NCBI RefSeq assembly: GCF_002925845.1
Contig: NZ_PDNI01000014.1
Span: forward strand, 1 to 33,989
DNA: 33,989 nucleotides
Source of the DNA: Roseovarius nitratireducens
Lineage (GTDB): Bacteria > Pseudomonadota > Alphaproteobacteria > Rhodobacterales > Rhodobacteraceae
Reading direction: 5' to 3'
A program made the translations under genes and the position numbers. The notes below the pieces were generated by a model. The model saw only the letters and a program-made list of their open reading frames with translations, was not told the origin of the DNA and did not search any database. This document shows positions 1 through 6,568 of this stretch, in pieces (the first letter of the stretch is position 1; the number at the start of each line of letters is the position of its first letter).

Positions 1-211
1 CGCGGTTGGCCGGGCCTGGGTCGTCATCGGCCTTGCGGTAAAGGAACTGTTCGCGAAACACGGCCTCGCCCTCTGCGACGGGCAAGGCGGTGTTGAAGGT
101 TTGCGGCGCTGCCAGCGCCTGACCGGAAAAGAGCCCGGCAAGAGTGCTGGCAAGAATGGCGCCCGAGGCGCGGAAAGACCGGTCGACGCTTGAGAGGAAG
201 GCGTGCTTCAA
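1..211 (-). CDS. Exported protein of unknown function, N-terminal part only
   Basis: An open frame runs leftward from a TTG at 211 to the window edge (70 codons). It begins only 2 bp after the stop of the heavy-metal-associated gene, so it is very probably its operon partner. The first 35 or so residues look like a signal peptide: a basic start, a hydrophobic stretch (AILASTLAGLFSGQALAA) and an Ala-x-Ala cleavage site. The mature part begins with APQTFNTALPVAEGEA. I do not recognise the family with certainty; an outer-membrane or periplasmic protein of a metal-response operon is an inference from context. A second in-frame TTG at 217 is an alternative start. The rest of the gene lies outside the window. 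Confidence 0.55.
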   Translation of the reverse strand, partial: MKHAFLSSVDRSFRASGAILASTLAGLFSGQALAAPQTFNTALPVAEGEAVFREQFLYRKADDDPGPANR

Positions 212-213
212 TC

Positions 214-513
214 TCAATCTCCCGTCTTCTCAAGGCCCTCCAGCGTAAAGCCGGCCTTATCGACAGCTGTTCTGGCCTGTGCTTCGCTCAGCGTCGCGCC
301 ATCGGCCATTTCGACCACGACAACCCCGGCGCCGAGGTCCGTAAGGGCGTTTTCGACACCTTGGATTTCATTAAAGGCCTTTTCGATCCCGTAGGCGCAG
401 AACGGGCAGGCAAGCCCGGCAACGTGGACCTCGTAGGCCGGTCCCGCCATCACCGGACCCGCCACAACGGTCAGAAACAGGCTGGTCATACCTGCCCATA
501 GCGGCTTTCGCAT
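214..513 (-). CDS. Periplasmic heavy-metal-associated (HMA) domain protein, MerP-like
   Basis: A small exported metal-binding protein of 99 aa. It starts with a clear signal peptide (RKPLW then a hydrophobic run ending VAGPVMA), followed by one ferredoxin-like HMA domain. The metal site is GLACPFCAYGIEKAF, so the two cysteines form CPFC rather than the GMTCxxC of classical MerP or CopZ. Two starts are possible: ATG 513, with an AAGGAA ribosome binding site, chosen here; or ATG 534, which overlaps the merR stop as ATGA and adds seven mostly charged residues. The protein lies directly downstream of the MerR regulator and upstream of an exported protein, so it probably binds or passes on a soft metal in the periplasm. 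Mercury or copper cannot be decided from the domain alone. Confidence 0.85.
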   Translation of the reverse strand: MRKPLWAGMTSLFLTVVAGPVMAGPAYEVHVAGLACPFCAYGIEKAFNEIQGVENALTDLGAGVVVVEMADGATLSEAQARTAVDKAGFTLEGLEKTGD

Positions 514-530
514 CCTTGACTTCCTTTCTT

Positions 531-947
531 TCATTCAGGCGCCTCTTCGCCGCTCTCGCCGAGCGCGTTCAGGATGGTGCACTCGTGCAGTGCGCCATGT
601 CCGGGACAGGACGCGATCATCTCGTCGAGCGCGTCGCGAATGCGCATGAGCTGACCGATCTTGTATTCGACTTCGGCGCGTTTCGCTTGGGCACACTCGC
701 GGACATTGCCGCAGTCTGCATCGGGATCCGTGTGGAGCGCGAGCAGATCGCCGATTTCCGCCAGCGAAAAGCCGGTCTCCTGCGCTTGACGGATAAAGCG
801 GATGCGCGCCACGGTGTCGGGCGGGTAGGTCCGGTATCCGCTCTCCGGCTTGCACGGTTGCGTGATCAGACCCCGACGCTCGTAGAATCTGATGGTTGCA
901 ATCCGCACACCAGCGGCTTTCGCAACCTTGCCTATCGTCTGTTCCAT
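531..947 (-). CDS. merR: MerR-family metal-responsive regulator, mercury type
   Basis: A transcription factor of 138 aa. The N-terminal winged helix (TIGKVAKAAGVRIATIRFYERRGLI, then GYRTYPPDTVARIRFIRQAQETGFSL) is typical MerR. The C-terminal part is a dimerisation helix with a metal loop. From ATG 947 the cysteines are at 79, 85, 114 and 123. The spacing 79-114-123 (35 and 9) equals that of the mercury ligands C82, C117 and C126 in Tn501 MerR, which argues for Hg(II), or at least a thiophilic divalent metal, rather than Cu(I). A GAGAGGAAA ribosome binding site precedes the ATG; a TTG one codon upstream is less likely. It is the first gene of its operon and overlaps or abuts the HMA gene, so it should control its own promoter. 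The gene symbol reflects the cysteine pattern; specificity is inferred. Confidence 0.9.
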   Translation of the reverse strand: MEQTIGKVAKAAGVRIATIRFYERRGLITQPCKPESGYRTYPPDTVARIRFIRQAQETGFSLAEIGDLLALHTDPDADCGNVRECAQAKRAEVEYKIGQLMRIRDALDEMIASCPGHGALHECTILNALGESGEEAPE

Positions 948-971
948 CAAGGTTTCCTCTCAGCCACTGAA

Positions 972-1002
972 ACCTAACCCCCGCACCATGGTGCGGGGTC
1001 AA
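972..1002 (-). promoter_or_regulatory. MerR-type promoter and operator with 19-bp spacer
   Basis: Read leftward there is a -35 box TTGACC (997-1002) and a -10 box TTAGGT (972-977) separated by exactly 19 bp (978-996). The spacer and adjoining bases hold a perfect 20-bp palindrome, CCCCGCACCATGGTGCGGGG (979-998). MerR regulators activate promoters with an overlong 19-bp spacer by distorting the DNA, and the Tn501 merT promoter has the same layout (TTGACT, 19 bp, TAAGGT). The expected transcript start, near 965, lies about 18 bp from the merR start codon. Confidence 0.9.
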
Positions 1003-1101
1003 GCAGAAACACCCTCACGTTATAGACAATAAGGGGAATTGGCGCATTCCGGTTCACCAGACGAGCCGAACCACTTCTGCGCGCTCGGCCTATGTGCGAG
1101 G

Positions 1102-3318
1102 TTAGCCGACGGCTGTCAGATCGATGCGTTTCGCTATCGTGGTGTCTTTCTTTGCCACAAGCGCCGAAAGTTGCCGGGGGTCCATCGGGCGGTTCAGCAG
1201 ATAGCCCTGGAACGTCTTGCACCCCATGGCAGTGAGGCGCTCATGCTGACTCTCGGTTTCCACACCCTCTACGGTTACTGAAACTCCCAGGGCTCGGGCG
1301 AGATCGAAGATCGCTTGCACAAGGTCGTCGCACTCCGCGTCCATGCCAAGGCGCTTGATGAAGGATCGATCAATCTTGACGGCATCGACCGGATAGTCAC
1401 GCAAGTATTTCAATGACGAGTTGCCGGTCGCAAAATCGTCCAGTGCAATGGTGATGCCTGCGGCACGTAGTTGTATAATCTTCTCTTGGATATCGATAGA
1501 TTGCTCAAGCAGCACCTTTTCGGTCAATTCTAATTCAAGGCGCGTCGCCGCGAGCCCGGCATCCTTGATGGTGTCGAGGACCATCGGGACAAACTGGGGA
1601 TTTTTAAGTTGCATGGGGGAAACGTTGACCGCGATCTTCGCAAGGCTGGTGCCAGCAGCAAAGCGACAGGCCTGTTCCAGCACCTGCTGGCCGAGTTGGT
1701 CGATCAGTCCGCGTTCCTCGGCCACTCTGATGAAGATTTCGGGTGAAAGCGCGCCATGCTCTGGGTGATCCCAGCGGCACAGCGCTTCGGCGCCTGTCAT
1801 CCGGCCATCTACGTCGTAGAAGGGCTGGTAGACGAGGCTGAGGCCGGTGCCTGTTTCCAGTGCAGCGCGCAGGTCGGTTTCGATCTGATTGCGCTCATGT
1901 TCGATCTTGCCCATGATCGGCTCGAACAGGCTGTAGCGGCCCTTTCCTTCGGATTTCGCCCTATAGAGTGCGATGTCCGCACGGCGCATCATCTCGTCCC
2001 AATCCCTGTCGTCCGAACCGGCCCGCACCGCGCCGACGCTTGCCCCGATGCAGCCGGTATTTCCCAGCAATTCATAGGGGCGCGACAGATGATCGACGAT
2101 CCGCGCGCAAAAGCGCCTCAGATCATCGTCCCCGTCCACGCCACGCAGGAGGATCACAAACTCGTCACCACCGAAACGCGCGACGGTATCGCTCGCCCGG
2201 ACCAGTTCCACCAGCCGGTCGCCGACCTGGCGGATCAGTTCGTCCCCCGCCGGGTGGCCGAGCGAGTCGTTGATCAGCTTGAACCGGTCAAGATCGATCG
2301 CGACCAGAGCCACTGGCTGGCCACCGCGCGCCGTCGCGTACATGGCCTGCGCCAGACGGTCCTGAAACAAGGTTCGGTTCGGAAGACCGGTCAGCGCGTC
2401 ATGATGCGCCAGGAATCGCGCCTGCGCCTCGCTGACCTGCAATTGCCCCGAAACCCGCAGAAGGCGCTGTACAATCCACGACATCAGTAAAATTCCAACC
2501 AGCCCGGCAGACAGCAGTACTGGCAGCATCCTGAGTAAGAGCGCCGTGCCTGGGTGCGCGGGTTGCCAGGTCAGCCAGGCGATGTCATCGCCCGTTGTAT
2601 CGGTCACCGCGACGCCTGCACGCCCGCTTTCGGGCGGCGCAGGCCCGAAAGCCACGTCCTCTAGCTCGACCGGCGCACCAATTTGCTGAGCAAGTTCGGC
2701 ATCGACATATTGTAGCGCGACATGCAGCGATTCCGTCCCCGGCCTCTGCAGGATATCCCCGGTTGTAATGATCGGAACCACGCTGACAATGGCCGTCACG
2801 TCGCTGAACCGCAGCGGAGCAACGACCGATGTCTCGGCAAGCTCTTCATAGGGATTGTCTCCCCCTTCGCTCACCTGGGCCATTGACGCGCGAAGCTGCT
2901 CGACGAGCGGCTCAATGAGTGCGGCCCGTTCGGTGTATGCATCAGGGGAGGCGCGCTCGATCTCGATCGCCGCGTAGAAGGGCATGTTCTTCTCGTCCAG
3001 AACATAGCTTTCATTGTGCCCGAAATACTCATGCATCCAGATGCCGAGGTTTTCATCCATCCAGTCCTGATCCCGGGCTGCGGTTTGCAGTACCGCCTCG
3101 TCCCAGAACGTCGCACTGCGCTGATCCTCGGGTAGCCGCGAAATCTCCGTTGCAAGATTGCCGGCGGCGAAACGCTCCTGCTGGGCGGCGGAGGCTTCAT
3201 CGACCTTGCTGACTGCGTCATGGGCGACAAAACCCAGGCTCAGCAGGCCGGTGCCTGTCAGCACAAGCAACGAGGTGACGATCTGAATCGATAGCGACTT
3301 CGGCTTATTCGAAATCAT
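1102..3318 (-). CDS. Membrane-bound diguanylate cyclase/phosphodiesterase (CHASE4-like, GGDEF, EAL)
   Basis: A 738-residue cyclic-di-GMP enzyme. It has a TM helix at about 8-33, a periplasmic sensor region of about 225 residues that resembles CHASE4 (FWDEAV..., then NESYVLDEKNMPFYAAI), and a second TM at about 260-284. The GGDEF domain has an intact GGDEF motif (383-387) preceded by an RASD inhibitory site (374-377). The EAL domain has EAL at 511-513 and DDFATG at about 627-632, plus NVSP and EGVE motifs. Both domains therefore look catalytically competent. The start at ATG 3318 (MISNKPKSL) gives the basic N-terminus expected before TM1; an ATG 78 bp upstream would add an odd leader. The ligand of the sensor domain is unknown. 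It is transcribed in the same direction as the metal operon but separated from it by the MerR-type promoter. Confidence 0.93.
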   Translation of the reverse strand: MISNKPKSLSIQIVTSLLVLTGTGLLSLGFVAHDAVSKVDEASAAQQERFAAGNLATEISRLPEDQRSATFWDEAVLQTAARDQDWMDENLGIWMHEYFGHNESYVLDEKNMPFYAAIEIERASPDAYTERAALIEPLVEQLRASMAQVSEGGDNPYEELAETSVVAPLRFSDVTAIVSVVPIITTGDILQRPGTESLHVALQYVDAELAQQIGAPVELEDVAFGPAPPESGRAGVAVTDTTGDDIAWLTWQPAHPGTALLLRMLPVLLSAGLVGILLMSWIVQRLLRVSGQLQVSEAQARFLAHHDALTGLPNRTLFQDRLAQAMYATARGGQPVALVAIDLDRFKLINDSLGHPAGDELIRQVGDRLVELVRASDTVARFGGDEFVILLRGVDGDDDLRRFCARIVDHLSRPYELLGNTGCIGASVGAVRAGSDDRDWDEMMRRADIALYRAKSEGKGRYSLFEPIMGKIEHERNQIETDLRAALETGTGLSLVYQPFYDVDGRMTGAEALCRWDHPEHGALSPEIFIRVAEERGLIDQLGQQVLEQACRFAAGTSLAKIAVNVSPMQLKNPQFVPMVLDTIKDAGLAATRLELELTEKVLLEQSIDIQEKIIQLRAAGITIALDDFATGNSSLKYLRDYPVDAVKIDRSFIKRLGMDAECDDLVQAIFDLARALGVSVTVEGVETESQHERLTAMGCKTFQGYLLNRPMDPRQLSALVAKKDTTIAKRIDLTAVG

Positions 3319-3678
3319 CTTGTCCAATCTCCCGATATTCGGGTCATGCCACGACAACGGCGCAAGCTGCCGGAACCCGCCGATGTTCTGACGCAATTTC
3401 TGCCGTTCTCAGCAAGCTCATCTGTGAACGCTCTTGATCAGACAGAGCGTCCATCAAGCGGGGACCCGGTTTCCCTTTCCCAGCGCAACCCGCTCGCAAG
3501 GATCTGACTCCAGAACTGGATTGCAGCAGAAGGCAGGTTTGTATCAGAAGGGGCGGCCGTACAGTAGCTGTCCGAATGGCCCGGCCTTTTGGTTGGTGAC
3601 ACTGCCCCCCAGAAGAAACCGTCATCTTTGATGCCCGTGACATCTTCGGTCGCTACCCCAGCCATGAGACGAAAAGAG
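3319..3678. other. Non-coding stretch upstream of the cyclic-di-GMP gene
   Basis: No convincing gene. Short frames exist on both strands (for example a 75-codon leftward one at 3438-3665), but none has recognisable motifs. A 7-bp hairpin, ACGCTCT/AGAGCGT with a 9-nt loop, sits at 3428-3450. The stretch runs into IS remnants to its right, so it may itself be decayed accessory DNA. It must hold the promoter of the leftward cyclic-di-GMP gene, but I cannot place it. Confidence 0.5.
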
Positions 3679-3771
3679 AGGCTTTCCGGCCTCGCGAAGT
3701 GCGATGTATTCTGCTTTGAGGTCCGGGTTGAACCGCATGGCGACGAAGGCGAGCATGTAGAGCGGCTCTGT
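3679..3771 (-). pseudogene. Fragment of an IS110-family transposase (C-terminal part)
   Basis: Leftward translation gives about 31 residues, TEPLYMLAFVAMRFNPDL followed by KAEYIALREAGKP. This matches the pattern of the C-terminal domain of IS110-family transposases (aLYM..lvA.RfNP.lka.Y..L...GKp.K). Similarity stops abruptly on both sides: the expected K-VAI.A..RKL continuation is absent and the frame runs into unrelated sequence. No catalytic region, start codon or IS end is present. It is therefore a remnant, not a gene. Confidence 0.7.
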
Positions 3772-3817
3772 TGATGGCATGGATGCCCCGGTATGGGCCT
3801 CGTCGGAGGACGAAGGA

Positions 3818-3931
3818 ATGCAGATGAGATCCAAATCCTCTAAATCGGAATCACCGACCAAAGCCCCCGCCGAACAGGCGGTGAAAGATATTCGTCGCAA
3901 GACGCGGCGGCACTCCTCTGCCTAGGACAAG
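3818..3931 (+). pseudogene. Fragment of an IS3-family transposase OrfA, N-terminus with a nonsense codon
   Basis: From ATG 3818, which has an AAGGA just upstream, the frame reads 35 codons containing APAEQAVKDIRRKTRRH. This is the characteristic N-terminus of a widespread IS3-family OrfA, in which RRH is normally followed by a serine/alanine-glutamate-(E/D)K-I helix-turn-helix start. Here the glutamate codon is TAG (3923-3925). The next two codons still read Asp-Lys, then similarity is lost. No OrfB or terminal repeats follow. It lies on the opposite strand to the IS110 fragment, 47 bp away. Confidence 0.7.
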
Positions 3932-4104
3932 ACCCTGATCTGGATCAGTACGACGACCGCTGGATTCCTATATTGTGATGCTTGGTGACCGAGAATTCGG
4001 TCGCGAAACTGTCTGTCTCGGACGTTTATGAAAACGCGTAACGAGTAAGCCGTTGGCTTGCCTCTGTTAGCTGCGTCGCGGGCACAGCCAAAAAGGATTA
4101 TGTC

Positions 4105-4755
4105 ATGAGTATCAAGATTTCTCTCGGCGCTACAGTTGCAGGTCTGCTTGTGGCCACGTCCGCATATGCCGAAACCACGGCAACGGCATGGACCGACTTG
4201 AATCTGCGCACCGGTCCCGGACCCATGTACGAGATCACAACGGTAATTCCCGCGACGGAAGCCGTGACAGTCGATGGGTGTCTCGAGGCGTCCAGCTGGT
4301 GCCGGGTCAACTATGCCGGCACCGATGGATGGGCATCAGGCGACTACTTGACTGCCATGATCGACGATGCCCAGGTTCCGATCTACGTCAACCGTGAACG
4401 CATCGAGATACCCTCTGTTGCCTATGACGATAAGGACGCAACGACTGCCGCTGGAGGCGCCACTGGTGCGGTTGCCGGTGCGCTTGTCGGGGGTCCGGTC
4501 GGGGCGCTCGTCGGCGGGGCCATCGGCCTGGGCGTCGGAGCCATGGCTACGCCCGACGAGCGGGTGACGACATACGTTCGAAGCAATCCCGTGGATCCGG
4601 TTTACCTGGACGGTGAGGTCGTTGTGGGCGCGGGCATTCCCGAAACGGTTACCCTCAGGGAAGTACCCGATAGCGAATACTATTACACCTACGTCAATGG
4701 TGTGCCCGTCATCGTGGAGCGCGAGGAGCGCCGGGTCGTTCATATAGTTCGATAA
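4105..4755 (+). CDS. Exported SH3b / glycine-zipper / DUF1236-like protein
   Basis: A 216-residue envelope protein. It has a signal peptide (1-22, cleavage after SAYA) and a bacterial SH3 domain at about 27-85 (LNLRTGPGPMYEITTVIP, with the CLEASSWCRV cysteine pair and GWASGDYL). A glycine zipper follows at about 117-148 (alternating Gly/Ala, able to insert into membrane). The C-terminus (VPDSEYYYTYVNGVPVIV, then RRVVHIV) resembles DUF1236. ATG 4105 has an AAGGA about 8 bp upstream. The family is common in Alphaproteobacteria and thought to sense or brace the cell wall; the exact role is unknown. It follows the IS remnants. Confidence 0.9.
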   Translation: MSIKISLGATVAGLLVATSAYAETTATAWTDLNLRTGPGPMYEITTVIPATEAVTVDGCLEASSWCRVNYAGTDGWASGDYLTAMIDDAQVPIYVNRERIEIPSVAYDDKDATTAAGGATGAVAGALVGGPVGALVGGAIGLGVGAMATPDERVTTYVRSNPVDPVYLDGEVVVGAGIPETVTLREVPDSEYYYTYVNGVPVIVEREERRVVHIVR

Positions 4756-4759
4756 TGCT

Positions 4760-4779
4760 GCCAGTCGCCATTGACTGGC
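4760..4779 (+). terminator. Short hairpin after the SH3 gene
   Basis: A 7-bp perfect stem, GCCAGTC/GACTGGC, with loop GCCATT lies 4 bp after the stop codon. No T-run follows, so Rho-independent termination is only possible. Confidence 0.3.
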
Positions 4780-4867
4780 CAGTAGAATCGTCGCGGCCCC
4801 GGAAACCGGATTGCTCTTCTTCGAACAGGCCGCTGCGATCAGAAATGGGGTGACCGGGGTTTCACCT

Positions 4868-4898
4868 GCAGACGCGATCCAATTCGGACCGCGTCTGC
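4868..4898. other. 9-bp stem-loop between the two envelope genes
   Basis: GCAGACGCG and CGCGTCTGC form a perfect 9-bp inverted repeat around a 13-nt loop, 75 bp upstream of the next start codon. It has no T-tract. It could be a transcript structure or an operator; its role is unknown. Confidence 0.45.
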
Positions 4899-4973
4899 GA
4901 GGTTAGCGCCTGAAAGTTTCGCTACCCTCAGCCGATAGCCCCTTACTCAAGAACGGAATTCAAGGAGAAAGCT

Positions 4974-5285
4974 ATGGATGACGTGAAAGTGGAGAAGACT
5001 CCAGAGACCACGCACACGACGATCAATCGGACGGAAGCAAAACCCTCCGGTAACGGCGGAATGCTCTGGTTCTTGCTAGGCGGAGTGATCGTTGTCGTCG
5101 CGATCATCGCCTATTTTGTCTTGGGCGATGGGATGATGATATCCCGCTCGTCCGAGCCGACGGACGGCAACGTGTCAGTAAACGTCGAAACCAACGAGGC
5201 ACCCACCAGCGAGAGCGAGTCGCCAACTGTAACAGAGGAAGCGCCTGCCAAAGCCGTGCCTGATCAAACGCAGCAGGGGGATTGA
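4974..5285 (+). CDS. Small single-pass membrane protein of unknown function
   Basis: 103 residues with three parts: a hydrophilic N-terminus rich in Thr, Lys and Glu (1-29), one strong TM helix at about 30-51 (MLWFLLGGVIVVVAIIAYFV), and an acidic, Ser/Thr/Glu-rich, probably disordered C-terminal tail. There is no signal peptidase site, so it is likely an N-in or N-out anchored protein. An AAGGAGAAAGCT ribosome binding site supports ATG 4974. No family is recognised. It lies 218 bp after the SH3-domain gene on the same strand and may share its stress or envelope role, which is an inference. Confidence 0.75.
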   Translation: MDDVKVEKTPETTHTTINRTEAKPSGNGGMLWFLLGGVIVVVAIIAYFVLGDGMMISRSSEPTDGNVSVNVETNEAPTSESESPTVTEEAPAKAVPDQTQQGD

Positions 5286-5415
5286 CAGGCTACGACGGTG
5301 GCTGCTTGGAGATTTGGGGAAAATACTACAAGCCGGGCGCCAACTGCCCCCCCCCTCACCTCTCTTGCCCCGGCGTGGGTTCCGCGTCATGATGCCGGTT
5401 TGAGGAGGCCGGTCC

Positions 5416-5871
5416 ATGCGCAAGTTTCTCGTGGTGCTCGACGATAGCCGCGAATGTCTCAACGCCATTCGCTTTGCGGCGATGCGCGCGGCGCATACCG
5501 GCGGCGGCGTCGAGGTGCTCGCGGTGATTCCGCCCGAGGAATTCAACCACTGGATCGGCGTGGGCGACATCATGCGCGAAGAGGCCCGCGAGCGCATCGA
5601 GGCGCATTTCGAGGTGTTTGCCAAGTGGATGCGCGACAAGCAAGGTGTCGACCCCGAGCTGGCCATCCGCGAGGGCGAGCCGGTTGCCGAGATCATGGCG
5701 CAGGTCCGTGACGACCCCGATATCGGGGTGCTCGTGCTCGGCGCCGCCTCGGACAAGAAGGGGCCGGGGCCGCTGGTTACGCAACTGACCCGCAATGCCG
5801 GCGGGCTGCCGATCCCGATCACCATCGTTCCGGGCGACCTTAGCAAGGACCGGCTCGAGGCGATCACCTGA
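5416..5871 (+). CDS. Universal stress protein, UspA-like
   Basis: 151 residues with one Usp domain. It begins with the nucleotide-binding strand MRKFLVVLDDSRECLNAIRF and carries a C-terminal phosphate loop of the G-x2-G-x9-G type in altered form (GAASDKKGPGPLVTQLT). The final strand, GLPIPITIVPGDL, is also typical. A GAGGAGG ribosome binding site sits 8 bp before ATG 5416. Usp proteins bind ATP or signal through dimerisation in stress and stationary phase; the specific role here is unknown. It stands alone upstream of nfuA with a structured repeat between them. Confidence 0.9.
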   Translation: MRKFLVVLDDSRECLNAIRFAAMRAAHTGGGVEVLAVIPPEEFNHWIGVGDIMREEARERIEAHFEVFAKWMRDKQGVDPELAIREGEPVAEIMAQVRDDPDIGVLVLGAASDKKGPGPLVTQLTRNAGGLPIPITIVPGDLSKDRLEAIT

Positions 5872-5877
5872 GCGCCG

Positions 5878-5914
5878 CGAACCTCGCGGTTCGGCGCCCG
5901 AACCTGTCGTTTCG
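5878..5914. repeat. Paired 16-bp near-palindrome, copy A
   Basis: Two related 16-mers, CGAACCTCGCGGTTCG (5878-5893) and CGAACCTGTCGTTTCG (5899-5914), are separated by 5 bp, so their centres are 21 bp (two helical turns) apart. A similarly built element lies at 29361-29397. Copy A sits just after the Usp gene stop. It could be a paired binding site or a dispersed repeat. Confidence 0.6.
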
Positions 5915-6004
5915 CACCGGCCCGCGCATGTTTAGAATCGTTCCAAACCTTGACTCGCGGCCCGCCCGCGCGCATATCTGCCTTAGCTGAAAAAGGGGCT
6001 TCCC

Positions 6005-6568
6005 ATGTTCATCCAGACCGAATCCACACCCAACCCCGCGACGCTCAAGTTCCTCCCGGGCCAGGCCGTGCTCGAAGGCGGCACCGCCGATTTCCCGAGC
6101 GCAGAGGGGGCCGAGGCCTCGCCTCTGGCGGCGCGCATCTTTCGCGTCCCGGGGATCGCAGGGGTGTTCCTGGGCAATGACTTCGTCACCGTGACCAAGG
6201 CAGACGACACCGAGTGGGACCATGTCAAGCCGGCCATCCTCGGCGCGATCATGGAGCATTACCAATCCGGCCAGCCGGTCATGTCCCAAGAGGGTGGCGG
6301 CGCCTCCGGCCACGCGGACCACAGCGGCGAAGACTCGGAAATCGTTGGCCAGATCAAGGAGTTGCTCGATACCCGCGTGCGCCCCGCCGTGGCGCAGGAC
6401 GGTGGCGACATCACCTTTCACGGGTTCGAGCGCGGGGTGGTCTATCTCCATATGCAAGGCGCCTGCGCGGGCTGCCCGTCCTCGACCATCACGCTGAAGA
6501 TGGGCATCGAGAACCTGCTGCGCCACTACATCCCCGAGGTGACAGAGGTGCGCCCCGTTGGGCTCTGA
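6005..6568 (+). CDS. nfuA: NFU-type iron-sulfur cluster carrier protein
   Basis: 187 residues. The N-terminal Nfu_N domain (about 1-90) opens with the diagnostic MFIQTESTPNPATLKFLPG. The C-terminal NifU domain (about 113-187) contains VRPAVAQDGGDI and GACAGCPSST, with the cluster-binding cysteines C154 and C157. Such proteins carry a 4Fe-4S cluster from the scaffold to target enzymes. Fe-S clients in this window include ThiC, IlvD and the serine dehydratase. The stop codon overlaps the tsaB start by 11 bp. The symbol follows common usage; this domain layout is closer to mitochondrial NFU1 than to E. coli NfuA. Confidence 0.93.
   Translation: MFIQTESTPNPATLKFLPGQAVLEGGTADFPSAEGAEASPLAARIFRVPGIAGVFLGNDFVTVTKADDTEWDHVKPAILGAIMEHYQSGQPVMSQEGGGASGHADHSGEDSEIVGQIKELLDTRVRPAVAQDGGDITFHGFERGVVYLHMQGACAGCPSSTITLKMGIENLLRHYIPEVTEVRPVGL

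Noticed and set aside
2366-2383. GGTTCGGTTCGG resembling the paired 16-bp repeat
   Set aside because: Lies in the conserved GGDEF coding region and lacks the palindrome and second half.
1756-2490. 244-codon frame opposite the GGDEF/EAL gene
   Set aside because: Overlaps conserved GGDEF codons on the other strand and has no features of its own.
3438-3665. 75-codon leftward frame in the gap before the c-di-GMP gene
   Set aside because: No recognisable family, no good ribosome binding site, mixed composition; more likely decayed DNA.
5347-5355. Run of nine C bases upstream of the Usp gene
   Set aside because: Could be a slippage tract, but it lies outside any gene and promoter boxes I can see, and may be a sequencing-sensitive spot.
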